Assembly: GCA_015064195.1 (NCBI GenBank)
Contig: SVSO01000166.1
Location: 1 to 6,670 of the forward strand
Direction: 5' to 3'
Length of the DNA: 6,670 bases
DNA from: Oscillospiraceae bacterium
Lineage (GTDB): Bacteria; Bacillota_A; Clostridia; Oscillospirales; CAG-272
Below, one piece after another: positions 1 to 6,394 of this stretch (position 1 is the stretch's first letter; every line of letters starts with the position of its first letter). Below the pieces are notes generated by a model that was given only the letters and a program-made list of their open reading frames with translations, searched no databases and had not been told where the DNA came from. The translations under genes and the position numbers were made by a program.

Positions 1-172
1 AGTGGTAGTTGTGCTTGTTGTCCGGCATGACCTGCTGACGCCAGTTTGCTTCTAAATAAAAGAGCAGCATATTCAGCGCCGTGAGAATCGCCGCCGCAAC
101 GAGAAGCATGGCAAGAAGCCGGCGCGGTCGTCGGCGAAGCTCGCGGATTGCAAAGTAAAAAGATACTTTCAT
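1..172 (-). CDS. Probable ABC-transporter permease (FtsX/MacB-like), N-terminal fragment
   Basis: This is a gene start cut off by the left edge; 57 codons are visible. The protein begins MKVSFYFAIRELRRRPRR, a short positively charged cytoplasmic segment, followed at about residues 19-40 by one strongly hydrophobic helix (LLAMLLVAAAILTALNMLLFYL). After it comes a polar stretch likely to lie outside the membrane (EANWRQQVMPDNKHNYH). This order, with an 'AIRELRR.P' lead-in before the first helix, is typical of permeases of the FtsX/MacB type, which have a large extracellular domain after helix 1. The ATG at 172-170 is preceded by GTGAGG about 8 bases upstream, and a strong promoter lies 37 bases before the start codon. 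The fragment is too short to exclude another membrane protein. The substrate cannot be told; an ATPase partner would be expected further left. Confidence 0.6.
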   Translation of the reverse strand, partial: MKVSFYFAIRELRRRPRRLLAMLLVAAAILTALNMLLFYLEANWRQQVMPDNKHNYH

Positions 173-192
173 TGGCAAAACCTCACAAAAAT

Positions 193-231
193 AATCGTCC
201 TTAACTAAAGTATACCATAGTAAGGACGATT
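193..231. promoter_or_regulatory. Perfect 11-bp inverted repeat over the promoter, probable repressor operator
   Basis: The arms AATCGTCCTTA (193-203) and TAAGGACGATT (221-231) are perfect reverse complements with a 17-base centre. The pairing extends by three more bases (CTA at 205-207 with TAG at 218-220) if A204 is bulged out. One arm fills part of the -35/-10 spacer and touches the -35 box; the other covers the expected transcription start. Two half-sites straddling the -10 box are what one expects of a dimeric repressor operator, for example of TetR, MarR or GntR type, though no regulator gene is in the window. An alternative is that read-through RNA from the cluster forms a hairpin here, followed by TTATTTTT on the minus strand, acting as a weak terminator. 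Both uses are possible. Confidence 0.7.
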
Positions 232-237
232 TGTCAA
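209..237 (-). promoter_or_regulatory. Strong sigma-A/sigma-70 promoter for the permease gene
   Basis: Read on the minus strand, a perfect -35 box TTGACA (237-232) is followed after exactly 17 bases by the -10 box TATACT (214-209), which differs from TATAAT at one position. Transcription should start near 202-203, giving a leader of about 30 bases before the permease ATG at 172. Both boxes and the optimal spacing make this the clearest promoter in the window. It would drive only the gene leaving the left edge, because the four-gene cluster ends upstream of it at 296. Confidence 0.88.
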
Positions 238-295
238 GGTGATATTCTAATTTTGTAGATTTAATAAATTGTTTACAGAAATCTGTCACAAACCG

Positions 296-1339
296 TTATC
301 TTGTCCGGTTTGCCCACAGGATGTAGCGGTTGGGAATGATGCAGCCGCCCTCGTGGAAGACCACGCGGAAGCGATAGGTCAGGGTTTCGCCGGCCTTCAG
401 CACGAAGCCGCCCTTGAAGTAGAGATTGTTGGCCGCAAACAGGCCGTAGCTGCGGATGTGCCATGCGGTGGGGAAGCGTTCGTTCTGCTCATCGTCGAAG
501 GCCGCGATGCCGTAAGGATAGCCGGAAAGGGTGCCGCTGTAGTCGCACCAATGTGCGCTTTTGCCCCAGCATTCGCTCTCGCCAACGCCGCCGTAGGAGT
601 TGACCAGCACGCCCGTGCCCTTATCTGCGCGAAGCTCCTCGTTCATGCGGATTCCCAGCGGGCCGGCTTCCTTGGTCGCGCCGAAGGTCACGTCGCCGTA
701 GGTCGCGGTGAAGGTCTCCTCGATGTCAAGATACCGGCAGGAGTGGCTCTGATTGTACAGCGTGAAGCGGCGGGCTTCATCGATCTGCGGCACGCCGTCG
801 ATGCTCTTCCACACGTTTTTCGCCGTGAATGCCGCAAACGCCGCGCCCTCCGTGAAGTTTTCAAAGCCGTCGGGGATCTCAAGTCCCCGGTTTTCCGGCT
901 CGTTCCAGAAATCGATGCCGTTGATGTCGCCAATCGCGAGGAATACGGAGCGGTGGTGGGGATGCTCCTTTGTTTCAAAATCGAGACGGGTATAGGTTTC
1001 GCCGTTTCGCGTGTACATGGGGCCGAGGTAAGGCTTTGCGAGGCCGTCCTCATAGACGTATGCGGTGAACAGCTCGCCGCCGATGGTGATGTCGATGCGC
1101 TTCTTTTCCTCATCCTGCGCCAGCTTGACCGCAGGTTCGGCATCGCCTTCCACCAGCGTATAGGAAGCTTCACCGGCAGGCTGGGTGGCGATGACGATAA
1201 CGCCGCCCTCCGTCGCCTGAGCGGGGCAGGCTTTTGCGCCGGAGATCGCCGCAATGACGCGGGGCGATACGGCTTCCTCGGTTTTGATGAATACCGGCTC
1301 TTCGATCATGTCGCGGATGGCTTTGATTTTGATCTGCAT
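296..1339 (-). CDS. DUF6807 / 'PmoA-like' family protein
   Basis: This 347-residue protein matches what is known of the DUF6807 family, often named 'methane oxygenase PmoA'. That name is misleading: there are no membrane helices and nothing resembling particulate methane monooxygenase. Recognisable blocks are PYLGPMYTRNG (103-113), the His-rich EHPHHRSVFLAIGDINGIDF (125-144), SAHWCDYSG (261-269) and WHIRSYGLFAANNLY (293-307). The remainder looks beta-rich, and no signal peptide is seen, so it is probably cytoplasmic. The family is often found beside sugar oxidoreductases and xylose-isomerase-like TIM-barrel proteins, as here. A role in sugar or sugar-derivative breakdown is inferred from that context; the reaction is unknown. 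I chose the ATG at 1339 because AAGGAG lies about 7 bases upstream. An in-frame ATG at 1357 lacks a good ribosome binding site. Confidence 0.85.
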   Translation of the reverse strand: MQIKIKAIRDMIEEPVFIKTEEAVSPRVIAAISGAKACPAQATEGGVIVIATQPAGEASYTLVEGDAEPAVKLAQDEEKKRIDITIGGELFTAYVYEDGLAKPYLGPMYTRNGETYTRLDFETKEHPHHRSVFLAIGDINGIDFWNEPENRGLEIPDGFENFTEGAAFAAFTAKNVWKSIDGVPQIDEARRFTLYNQSHSCRYLDIEETFTATYGDVTFGATKEAGPLGIRMNEELRADKGTGVLVNSYGGVGESECWGKSAHWCDYSGTLSGYPYGIAAFDDEQNERFPTAWHIRSYGLFAANNLYFKGGFVLKAGETLTYRFRVVFHEGGCIIPNRYILWANRTR

Positions 1340-1356
1340 GATGGTTCTCCTTATCA

Positions 1357-2175
1357 TTAAAATTCTTTATTTACGAATGCAAAGGCCGCGCCGGAATCGG
1401 TGACAAAATCGCTGAAGGTGCATTCCACGGACACGCGGGCACGGTAGGAGGTGGCGGCAAGTGCGGCGGAAAATGCGCGCAGATAATCGCCGCCGGACGC
1501 GGATTTGCCGGGGTAGCTGCGATCCGGCTCGGAAATGTGTACGTGGACGAGGATGTCCTGCACCTTGGCCAGCACGTCGGTGGATTCGCCTTCCTTGGCC
1601 ATATGATACGCATCCGCCAGCAGCCTCACCCGGGGCAGAGCCAGCCGTTTCGCGATGGCGTAACCCTCGGCAACGCTGGTCATATAGTTCGTCTCGTCCC
1701 GGTTGAGGGGTTCGAGCGCCACGGTCACGTCATGTTTTTCTGCCATTTTATTGCAGAGACGGAGAAAATTGTCAAGATATTCCTCCGCTTCGGCGCGATC
1801 CATGGCTTCCGGGATGCGACGTGCCGCGCCGCTGCCGAAAATGACCATTCCACAGCCCAGCAGCTTCATGCGGCGCATGGCTTCATCCACGTAAGATTCC
1901 AGCTTTTCCGGCGCATTTTTCATGGTCTCGCAGATGGGAAGCGTTGGCGGAATGAAGCTGTTCGCCACCTCGAAGGTGAGGCGATTTTCCACGGCGCGGG
2001 CAAGCTCCTCCTCGGAAAGCTTCATAATCAGTCCGACGGTCGCCTCCGCGAAGTCGTAGCCGTGGGATTTTGCGGTGTCGTGACCGCCTTTCATGATGTC
2101 GTATGCGGTTTCGACAGATGCCACCCCTTGGGGCATGAACGATCCGCCCGGCACACAGCAGCCTTTTCTGAACAT
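1357..2175 (-). CDS. TIM-barrel sugar epimerase/isomerase (xylose isomerase-like, AP endonuclease 2 superfamily)
   Basis: This 272-residue protein is of normal length for the ketose 3-epimerase / sugar phosphate isomerase superfamily. The four-ligand metal site can be read from the spacing of conserved blocks: Glu155 in VALEPLNR, Asp188 in LADAYHM, His213 in HVHISE and Glu251 in SVEC. The blocks 'LEPLNR.ETN', 'D.YHM' and 'HVHISE.DR..PG' resemble D-psicose/D-tagatose 3-epimerases. His191 and Arg219 fall where those enzymes have substrate-contacting residues. It therefore probably epimerises or isomerises a ketose or related sugar using a divalent metal; the actual sugar cannot be read. GGAGGA lies 7 bases before the ATG. 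It starts 24 bases after the patatin-like gene, and its stop is 17 bases before the DUF6807 start, so it is very probably co-transcribed with both. No signal peptide is seen. Confidence 0.85.
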   Translation of the reverse strand: MFRKGCCVPGGSFMPQGVASVETAYDIMKGGHDTAKSHGYDFAEATVGLIMKLSEEELARAVENRLTFEVANSFIPPTLPICETMKNAPEKLESYVDEAMRRMKLLGCGMVIFGSGAARRIPEAMDRAEAEEYLDNFLRLCNKMAEKHDVTVALEPLNRDETNYMTSVAEGYAIAKRLALPRVRLLADAYHMAKEGESTDVLAKVQDILVHVHISEPDRSYPGKSASGGDYLRAFSAALAATSYRARVSVECTFSDFVTDSGAAFAFVNKEF

Positions 2176-2199
2176 GGTAAAATCCTCCAGATTTATATA

Positions 2200-3039
2200 T
2201 TACAAAAATTGATCGATGCCGCTTGCCTTGGCATCCGCATAGCCGCGCTCATACAGGGCGGTGAGCTTTGCCACATCCTTTTCGATGCGGGAAAAGCCGA
2301 TGGGCGCGGACGGACGCAGGCAGAAGATGCCGCCCGACGAAACGCCTTCATCGATGACGGCCAGCGATTCGTTGTAGTCGATGTGGCGATTTTTCGCGGC
2401 TTCCACGAATTTCGGATAGCGGGCATACCGTGCGGCCACCAGCTTCGCCGAGGAGCTTGGCTCTTTTTTGAAGCCCCGCGGCTGAGTCAGCACCACCACG
2501 GCGCGTTTGTATTCCGAGAGTGCGCGGCGGACGGGGATGGAGTCGCAGATGCCGCCGTCCAGAAGCTTGCCCCGGGGGGTTTTCACCGTGCGGCTGACGA
2601 GGGGCAGGGAGCTTGACGCGCGGACGTACACGATGTCATCCGCGCCGTCGGTGATCGGCACATACTCCGCCTTACCGGTGACAAGATTTGAGCAGACGGC
2701 GAACATTTTCGCGGGATTTTCCCGGAATGCGGCGTAATCGAAGGGGTACAGCTCGTTCGGCAGACGGTTGTAGAGGAAATCCGCGCCGAACAGATCGCCG
2801 GTGAGGATGAGACTGCGCACCGAGCAGTATCGCCAGTTGTCGAGATAATCCACGCCGATGCGGAACGCCCGTCCGCGCTGGCGGGAGAGATAGCTCATGG
2901 CGTGGCAGGCACCTGCGGAAACGCCGTAGACCGCCGGAAATTCGATGCCGGCATCCATAAAATAATCCAGAACGCCGATGGTGTAAAAGCCGCGCATTCC
3001 GCCGCCTTCCAATACCAGCGCGGTGTCGGGATTTATCAT
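2200..3039 (-). CDS. Patatin-like phospholipase family protein (YjjU-like)
   Basis: This 279-residue protein has the full patatin catalytic set. The oxyanion-hole glycine loop is GGGMRG (12-17), the nucleophile elbow is GVSAG with Ser41, and the catalytic Asp161 is in LLDGG. Patatins are Ser-Asp dyad lipid acyl hydrolases, so it should hydrolyse a membrane lipid or lysolipid; the substrate is unknown. The C-terminal part, from about residue 238 (FCLRPSAPIGFSRIEKD then LYERGYADA), resembles the tail of the bacterial YjjU-type branch (DUF6363). No signal peptide is seen, so it is probably cytoplasmic or associated with the inner face of the membrane. The ATG at 3039-3037 overlaps the TGA of the nicotinate phosphoribosyltransferase gene as ATGA, with AAGGAGG about 9 bases upstream inside that gene. 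The two are thus likely translationally coupled. A longer upstream reading frame exists but lacks such a site. Confidence 0.9.
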   Translation of the reverse strand: MINPDTALVLEGGGMRGFYTIGVLDYFMDAGIEFPAVYGVSAGACHAMSYLSRQRGRAFRIGVDYLDNWRYCSVRSLILTGDLFGADFLYNRLPNELYPFDYAAFRENPAKMFAVCSNLVTGKAEYVPITDGADDIVYVRASSSLPLVSRTVKTPRGKLLDGGICDSIPVRRALSEYKRAVVVLTQPRGFKKEPSSSAKLVAARYARYPKFVEAAKNRHIDYNESLAVIDEGVSSGGIFCLRPSAPIGFSRIEKDVAKLTALYERGYADAKASGIDQFL

Positions 3040-4475
3040 CGCTTCACGCCTCCTTCGGCAAGCAGCTGATTTTTGCAGTTCCACAGCTTTTCGGACAGAT
3101 CGACGTAGTAGGTATGGGGATTTTCAAACCGCTTCACCTCGTCCCACAGTCTGCCGACCTCGGCTTCACAGTAGGCGCGGATCTCAGTGAGGGCGGGGGA
3201 ATCGTAGACCCGGCGGCCGTTTTTGAAGATGGGGACGAGCAGTTCTTTTGCCTTAAAATTCTCCAGCGTTTTGGTCTTCCATGTGGCCAGCGGATCGAAG
3301 ATGGTCAGCGGCCGGCTCTCGTCGATGATCTCGTCGTGGATGCACAGCTGATCGGCCAGCGCCATGCCGGACTCCTTGTCGATGAGCCGCCACACTTTTT
3401 TGAAATGGGGATTGGTGATCTTGCCCACATTTTCGCTGATTTTGATTTTGGGGATGATCTCGCCCGCGTCATTTTCCACGGCGGTGAGCTTGTAAACGCC
3501 GCCGAACACAGGTGCGCTGGAGGCGGTGATGAGCCGTTCGCCCACGCCGAAGGTGTCGATCTTCGCGTCCTGCATGATGAGGTCGCGGATGAGGTATTCG
3601 TCGAGGGCGTTGGAAGCGGTGATGCGGCAGTCATAAAGTCCCGCATCGTCAAGCATTTTCCGCGCTTTTTTCGACAGATACGCGATGTCGCCGGAGTCGA
3701 GGCGGATGGCGAATTTCGTGATGCCGCGGGGGATGAGCACCTCCTTGAAGGCACGGATGGCGTTGGGCACGCCGGATTTTAAGGTATTGTAGGTATCGAC
3801 CAGCAGAGTTGCGTTGGTGGGGTAAAGCTCGCAGTAGGTTTTGAACGCCTCATATTCGCTGTCGAACATCTGGATCCACGAATGGGCCATGGTTCCGCCT
3901 GCCGGTACGCCGTAGCATTCATCGGTGAGCGTGCAGGCCGTTCCCGCGCATCCGCCGATATACGCAGCTCTTGCGCCGATGATGGCGGCATCTGCGCCCT
4001 GTGCGCGCCTTGAGCCGAATTCGAGAACGGTTCGGCCGCCTGCCGCCCGCACCACGCGATTGGCTTTGGTTGCGATGAGGGACTGATGATTGAGGGTGAG
4101 CAGGGTGAAGGTTTCGATGAGCTGGGCATCGATTGCCGGTGCGCGGACGGTGAGGATGGGTTCGCCGGGGAAGATGGGCGTTCCCTCCGGCACGGCCCAC
4201 ACGTCGCCCCGGAATCGGAAATTCTTCAGGAATGTGAGGAAGTTTTCATCGAAGATGCCTTTGGATCGCAGGTATTCGATATCCTCCGGCTCGAAATGGA
4301 GATTTTCCAGATAATCGATGAGCTGTTCCAGGCCTGCTGCGATGGCGAAGCCGCCGTTATCCGGCACTTTGCGGAAGAATACGTCGAAGTAGACGATGCG
4401 GTCGGCCATTCCGCGGCGGTAATAGCCGTTGGCCATTGTGAATTCGTAGAAGTCGGTGAGCATGGAGTTGTTCAT
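3036..4475 (-). CDS. pncB: Nicotinate phosphoribosyltransferase
   Basis: This 479-residue enzyme joins nicotinate to PRPP to make nicotinate mononucleotide, the first step of Preiss-Handler NAD salvage in the cytoplasm. It opens with the family hallmark MLTDFYEFTMANGYY (5-19). Other family blocks are FGSRRAQG (153-160), GTMAHSW (194-200), IRLDSGDI and FGVGERLITA. His198 is probably the histidine phosphorylated during ATP-stimulated turnover in this family. The length is typical of the Firmicutes type and no key block is missing. The ATG at 4475 was chosen because the conserved N-terminus begins there and AAAGGAA lies 8 bases upstream; 41 extra in-frame residues further upstream run into a hairpin repeat and look non-coding. 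It is the first gene of a four-gene cluster. I recognised neither a clear promoter nor a known niacin-regulator site upstream. Confidence 0.95.
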   Translation of the reverse strand: MNNSMLTDFYEFTMANGYYRRGMADRIVYFDVFFRKVPDNGGFAIAAGLEQLIDYLENLHFEPEDIEYLRSKGIFDENFLTFLKNFRFRGDVWAVPEGTPIFPGEPILTVRAPAIDAQLIETFTLLTLNHQSLIATKANRVVRAAGGRTVLEFGSRRAQGADAAIIGARAAYIGGCAGTACTLTDECYGVPAGGTMAHSWIQMFDSEYEAFKTYCELYPTNATLLVDTYNTLKSGVPNAIRAFKEVLIPRGITKFAIRLDSGDIAYLSKKARKMLDDAGLYDCRITASNALDEYLIRDLIMQDAKIDTFGVGERLITASSAPVFGGVYKLTAVENDAGEIIPKIKISENVGKITNPHFKKVWRLIDKESGMALADQLCIHDEIIDESRPLTIFDPLATWKTKTLENFKAKELLVPIFKNGRRVYDSPALTEIRAYCEAEVGRLWDEVKRFENPHTYYVDLSEKLWNCKNQLLAEGGVKR

Positions 4476-4513
4476 TGGTTTTGTTCCTTTCGGGTGTTGC
4501 TGGTTCTTTTGCT

Positions 4514-4530
4514 TACAGCGGTGATCTGTA
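4514..4530. promoter_or_regulatory. Small inverted repeat upstream of pncB, possible operator
   Basis: TACAG (4514-4518) and CTGTA (4526-4530) form a dyad with a 7-base centre, 38 bases before the pncB start codon. A further CCTGTA follows directly at 4531-4536. It could be a regulator site for the four-gene cluster, but arms of five bases often occur by chance and I cannot match it to a known niacin-regulator motif. Confidence 0.2.
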
Positions 4531-4555
4531 CCTGTATTTGTTTCTGCACACGTAT

Positions 4556-4604
4556 GGAGGGGCGGAAACCACCGGCTCAGGCCGCCGGAGGTTCCCACCC
4601 CTCC
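4556..4604. repeat. 49-base inverted repeat (long hairpin) in the gap before pncB
   Basis: Arms GGAGGGGCGGAAACC (4556-4570) and GGTTCCCACCCCTCC (4590-4604) pair at 13 of 15 positions. Inside them CCGGC (4572-4576) pairs with GCCGG (4584-4588) around a 7-base loop. No T-run follows on either strand, so it is not a standard terminator. It is immediately followed on the plus strand by a C-run and CTCCTTAGG, similar to what follows the larger hairpin upstream of the citramalate synthase gene. This suggests a dispersed intergenic repeat family. It would be transcribed only if the cluster is read from further right. Confidence 0.75.
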
Positions 4605-4757
4605 ACCCCCCCTCCTTAGGCCAGAACGCGCTCCCGCGCGAGTCGCTGTTATGTCGTACTGTGCTCGCGTCCGGTTGTTTGTGCTTGGGGATTGTTTTTG
4701 TGCTCGCGTTTGGGGAGGATAGGGCGGTGGGGCGTAAAATTACAAAATGAAGTGTAG

Positions 4758-4779
4758 GGACCGGCGTCCTCGACGGTCC
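4758..4779 (-). terminator. Possible weak terminator hairpin after citramalate synthase
   Basis: GGACCG (4758-4763) and CGGTCC (4774-4779) pair perfectly around a 10-base loop, or alternatively fold with an inner CGTC/GACG stem. It lies 15 bases past the stop codon. On the minus strand the sequence after the stem is CTACACTTCATTTTG and then AATTTT. The T-run is thus late and interrupted, and termination would be weak. It may instead be a copy of a clostridial intergenic repeat rather than a dedicated terminator. Confidence 0.35.
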
Positions 4780-4794
4780 GCCATTGGGCGTTCG

Positions 4795-6363
4795 CTATTC
4801 CATGGACAGCTTATATTCCATGGAGTCGCAGAGGGCTTCGAAGCTGGCTTCGATGATGTCGTTGGATACGCCTACGGTCGTCCACACGCGGCGGGAGTCG
4901 GTGGATTCGATGAGGACGCGGACGCGGGCGGCTGTTGTGGAGTTGGATTCGATGACGCGGACCTTGAAGTCGGTCAGGGTCACTTCGGAGAGCACCGGGT
5001 AGAAGACGGACAGGGCGCGTTTGAGGGCTGCGTCGAGGGCGTTGACCGGGCCGTTGCCGAGGGATGCCGCCATTTCCGTTTTGCCGTCCACTTCCACCTG
5101 AATCATGGCGGAGGCCTGCAATTTTCCGTCGGTGGACGGGAAATCGTCGGTGGCTTTATACATGACCACGTGGAAATGGGGTCGGTAATTCATGACCTGT
5201 TTGCGGATGAGCAGCTCGAAGGATGCGTCCGCCGCCTCGAACTGGTAGCCCTCATGCTCCAGCTCCTTGAGTTTATCCGTCAGCATGGCGGTTTCCGGGG
5301 AGCTTCGATCGAGGCCGGGGATGATCTGCCGTGCTTTTTCAACGACGGTAGCGCGGCCGGACACTTCCGACAGGAGCAGGCGGCGTTTATTGCCCACCAG
5401 CGCCGGATCGATATGCTCGTAGCATCCGGGCAATTTGGAATTGGCATCGATGTGCATTCCGCCCTTGTGTGCGAATGCGGATTTGCCGGTATAGGGCTTG
5501 GTCGGGCGGATCACGTTATTGGCGATATCGGACACCCGTCTGGCGGTTTCCATCAGCGATGCCAGCTTGACGGGATTTTTGCCGCACTGCAGTCCGCATT
5601 TGAGGGTGAGATTGGGGATGATCACGCTGAGGTCGCAGTTTCCGCACCGCTCGCCAATGCCGGTGAGCGTGCCCTGAACCATGGTCGCGCCGGATTTCAC
5701 GGCGGCCATGGCATTTGCCACGGCGAGGCCGCTGTCGTCATGGGTATGGATGCCGATGCGCCGTCCGGGGAAGGCATTGGCGACAATTCCGGTGATCTCC
5801 GCGATCTCGTCGGGAAGCGTACCGCCGTTGGTATCGCACAGGGTCACACAGTCCGCGCCCGCTTCAAAAGCGGCATCGATGACCGCCATTGCGTGTTCCG
5901 GATCGTACCGGTAGCCGTCGAAGAAATGCTCCGCGTCGAAGATGACCTCCGCCATTCGTTCGCGCAGATATTCGATGGTGGATGCCACCAGCTCGATATT
6001 TTCCGCCGCATCCACGCCCAGCACCCGCTCGGCATGGAGAAGATGCGCCTTGCCGAAGATGGCGGCGGCCTTTGCACCGGAGGCCAGCAGACTTGCGAGG
6101 CCGGCATCCTCTGCCGGCGTGATGCCGCGCCGTCTGGTTGAGCCGAAGGCGGTGAGCTTGGCGGACAGGAGGGGAATTTCCGCCGCTTTTGCGAAGAATT
6201 CCGCATCCTTTGGGTTGGATGAGGGATTTCCGGCTTCCACATAATCCGCGCCGAAATCATCCAGTGCCCGCAGTATCAGCAGCTTGTCTCTCACGGAGAA
6301 GGAGATTCCTTCCCCTTGTGCCCCATCCCGCAGGGTCGAGTCGAAAATTTCGATTTTTTTCAT
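4795..6363 (-). CDS. cimA: Citramalate synthase
   Basis: This 522-residue enzyme condenses pyruvate and acetyl-CoA to (R)-citramalate, opening the threonine-independent route to 2-oxobutanoate and isoleucine. It belongs to the isopropylmalate/homocitrate/citramalate synthase family. The N-terminal TIM barrel begins FDSTLRDGAQGEGISF, with catalytic Arg12 and metal-binding Asp13. The metal-binding His206-Thr-His208 lies in IGIHTHDDSGLAVANA (203-218), and GERCGN (237-242) and AFAHKGGMH (296-304) follow. The C-terminal regulatory domain (about 395-522) contains GNGPVNALDAALKRAL and ends EASFEALCDSMEYKL. 'GNPSSNPKDAEFF' and this tail favour the citramalate synthase branch over leucine-pathway LeuA. 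The ATG at 6363 begins the conserved N-terminus and has GAGGA 8 bases upstream; 21 extra upstream in-frame codons run into an inverted repeat. It appears to be a single-gene unit, and no T-box motif is visible upstream. Feedback inhibition by isoleucine is known in the family but not shown here. Confidence 0.93.
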   Translation of the reverse strand: MKKIEIFDSTLRDGAQGEGISFSVRDKLLILRALDDFGADYVEAGNPSSNPKDAEFFAKAAEIPLLSAKLTAFGSTRRRGITPAEDAGLASLLASGAKAAAIFGKAHLLHAERVLGVDAAENIELVASTIEYLRERMAEVIFDAEHFFDGYRYDPEHAMAVIDAAFEAGADCVTLCDTNGGTLPDEIAEITGIVANAFPGRRIGIHTHDDSGLAVANAMAAVKSGATMVQGTLTGIGERCGNCDLSVIIPNLTLKCGLQCGKNPVKLASLMETARRVSDIANNVIRPTKPYTGKSAFAHKGGMHIDANSKLPGCYEHIDPALVGNKRRLLLSEVSGRATVVEKARQIIPGLDRSSPETAMLTDKLKELEHEGYQFEAADASFELLIRKQVMNYRPHFHVVMYKATDDFPSTDGKLQASAMIQVEVDGKTEMAASLGNGPVNALDAALKRALSVFYPVLSEVTLTDFKVRVIESNSTTAARVRVLIESTDSRRVWTTVGVSNDIIEASFEALCDSMEYKLSME

Positions 6364-6394
6364 GTTATGAATCCTCACGATCATTTGTGCGCTT

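Larger units (their letters stand above)
4476..4794. other. 319-base gap between citramalate synthase and pncB
   Basis: No credible gene is seen here. From right to left it holds a hairpin just after the citramalate synthase stop, two copies of TGTGCTCGCGT (4660-4670 and 4699-4709) with a partial third TGTGCTTGGGG between them (4680-4690), the 49-base inverted repeat, a small TACAG/CTGTA dyad and the pncB ribosome binding site. No good -35/-10 pair was found on the minus strand, so the promoter of the four-gene cluster is unassigned. Confidence 0.6.

Noticed and set aside
275..286. ACAGAAATCTGT palindrome just after the DUF6807 gene, as a terminator
   Set aside because: The stem is only 4-5 AT-rich pairs with a tiny loop, and no clean T-run follows on the minus strand.
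296..1339. Naming the left-hand cluster gene a methane monooxygenase subunit
   Set aside because: The family label 'PmoA' is historical; the protein is soluble, lacks membrane helices and matches DUF6807 blocks instead.
269..1360. A 363-codon open frame on the plus strand opposite the DUF6807 gene
   Set aside because: It mirrors almost exactly the coding span of the minus-strand gene, which carries family motifs; the plus-strand product has none.
1537..2616. A 359-codon open frame on the plus strand spanning the epimerase and patatin genes
   Set aside because: It crosses two well-supported minus-strand genes and their ribosome binding site; this is an antisense shadow in GC-rich DNA.
4475..4750. 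A 91-codon plus-strand frame in the gap before pncB, starting with a hydrophobic stretch
   Set aside because: It begins opposite the pncB start codon and passes through the 49-base hairpin; no ribosome binding site or known small-protein motif supports it.
4747..6141. A 464-codon open frame on the plus strand opposite citramalate synthase
   Set aside because: It is antisense to a fully conserved enzyme gene; its composition (rich in Gly, Asp, His, Val) is what the reverse of GC-rich codons gives, and no ribosome binding site or family motif is seen.
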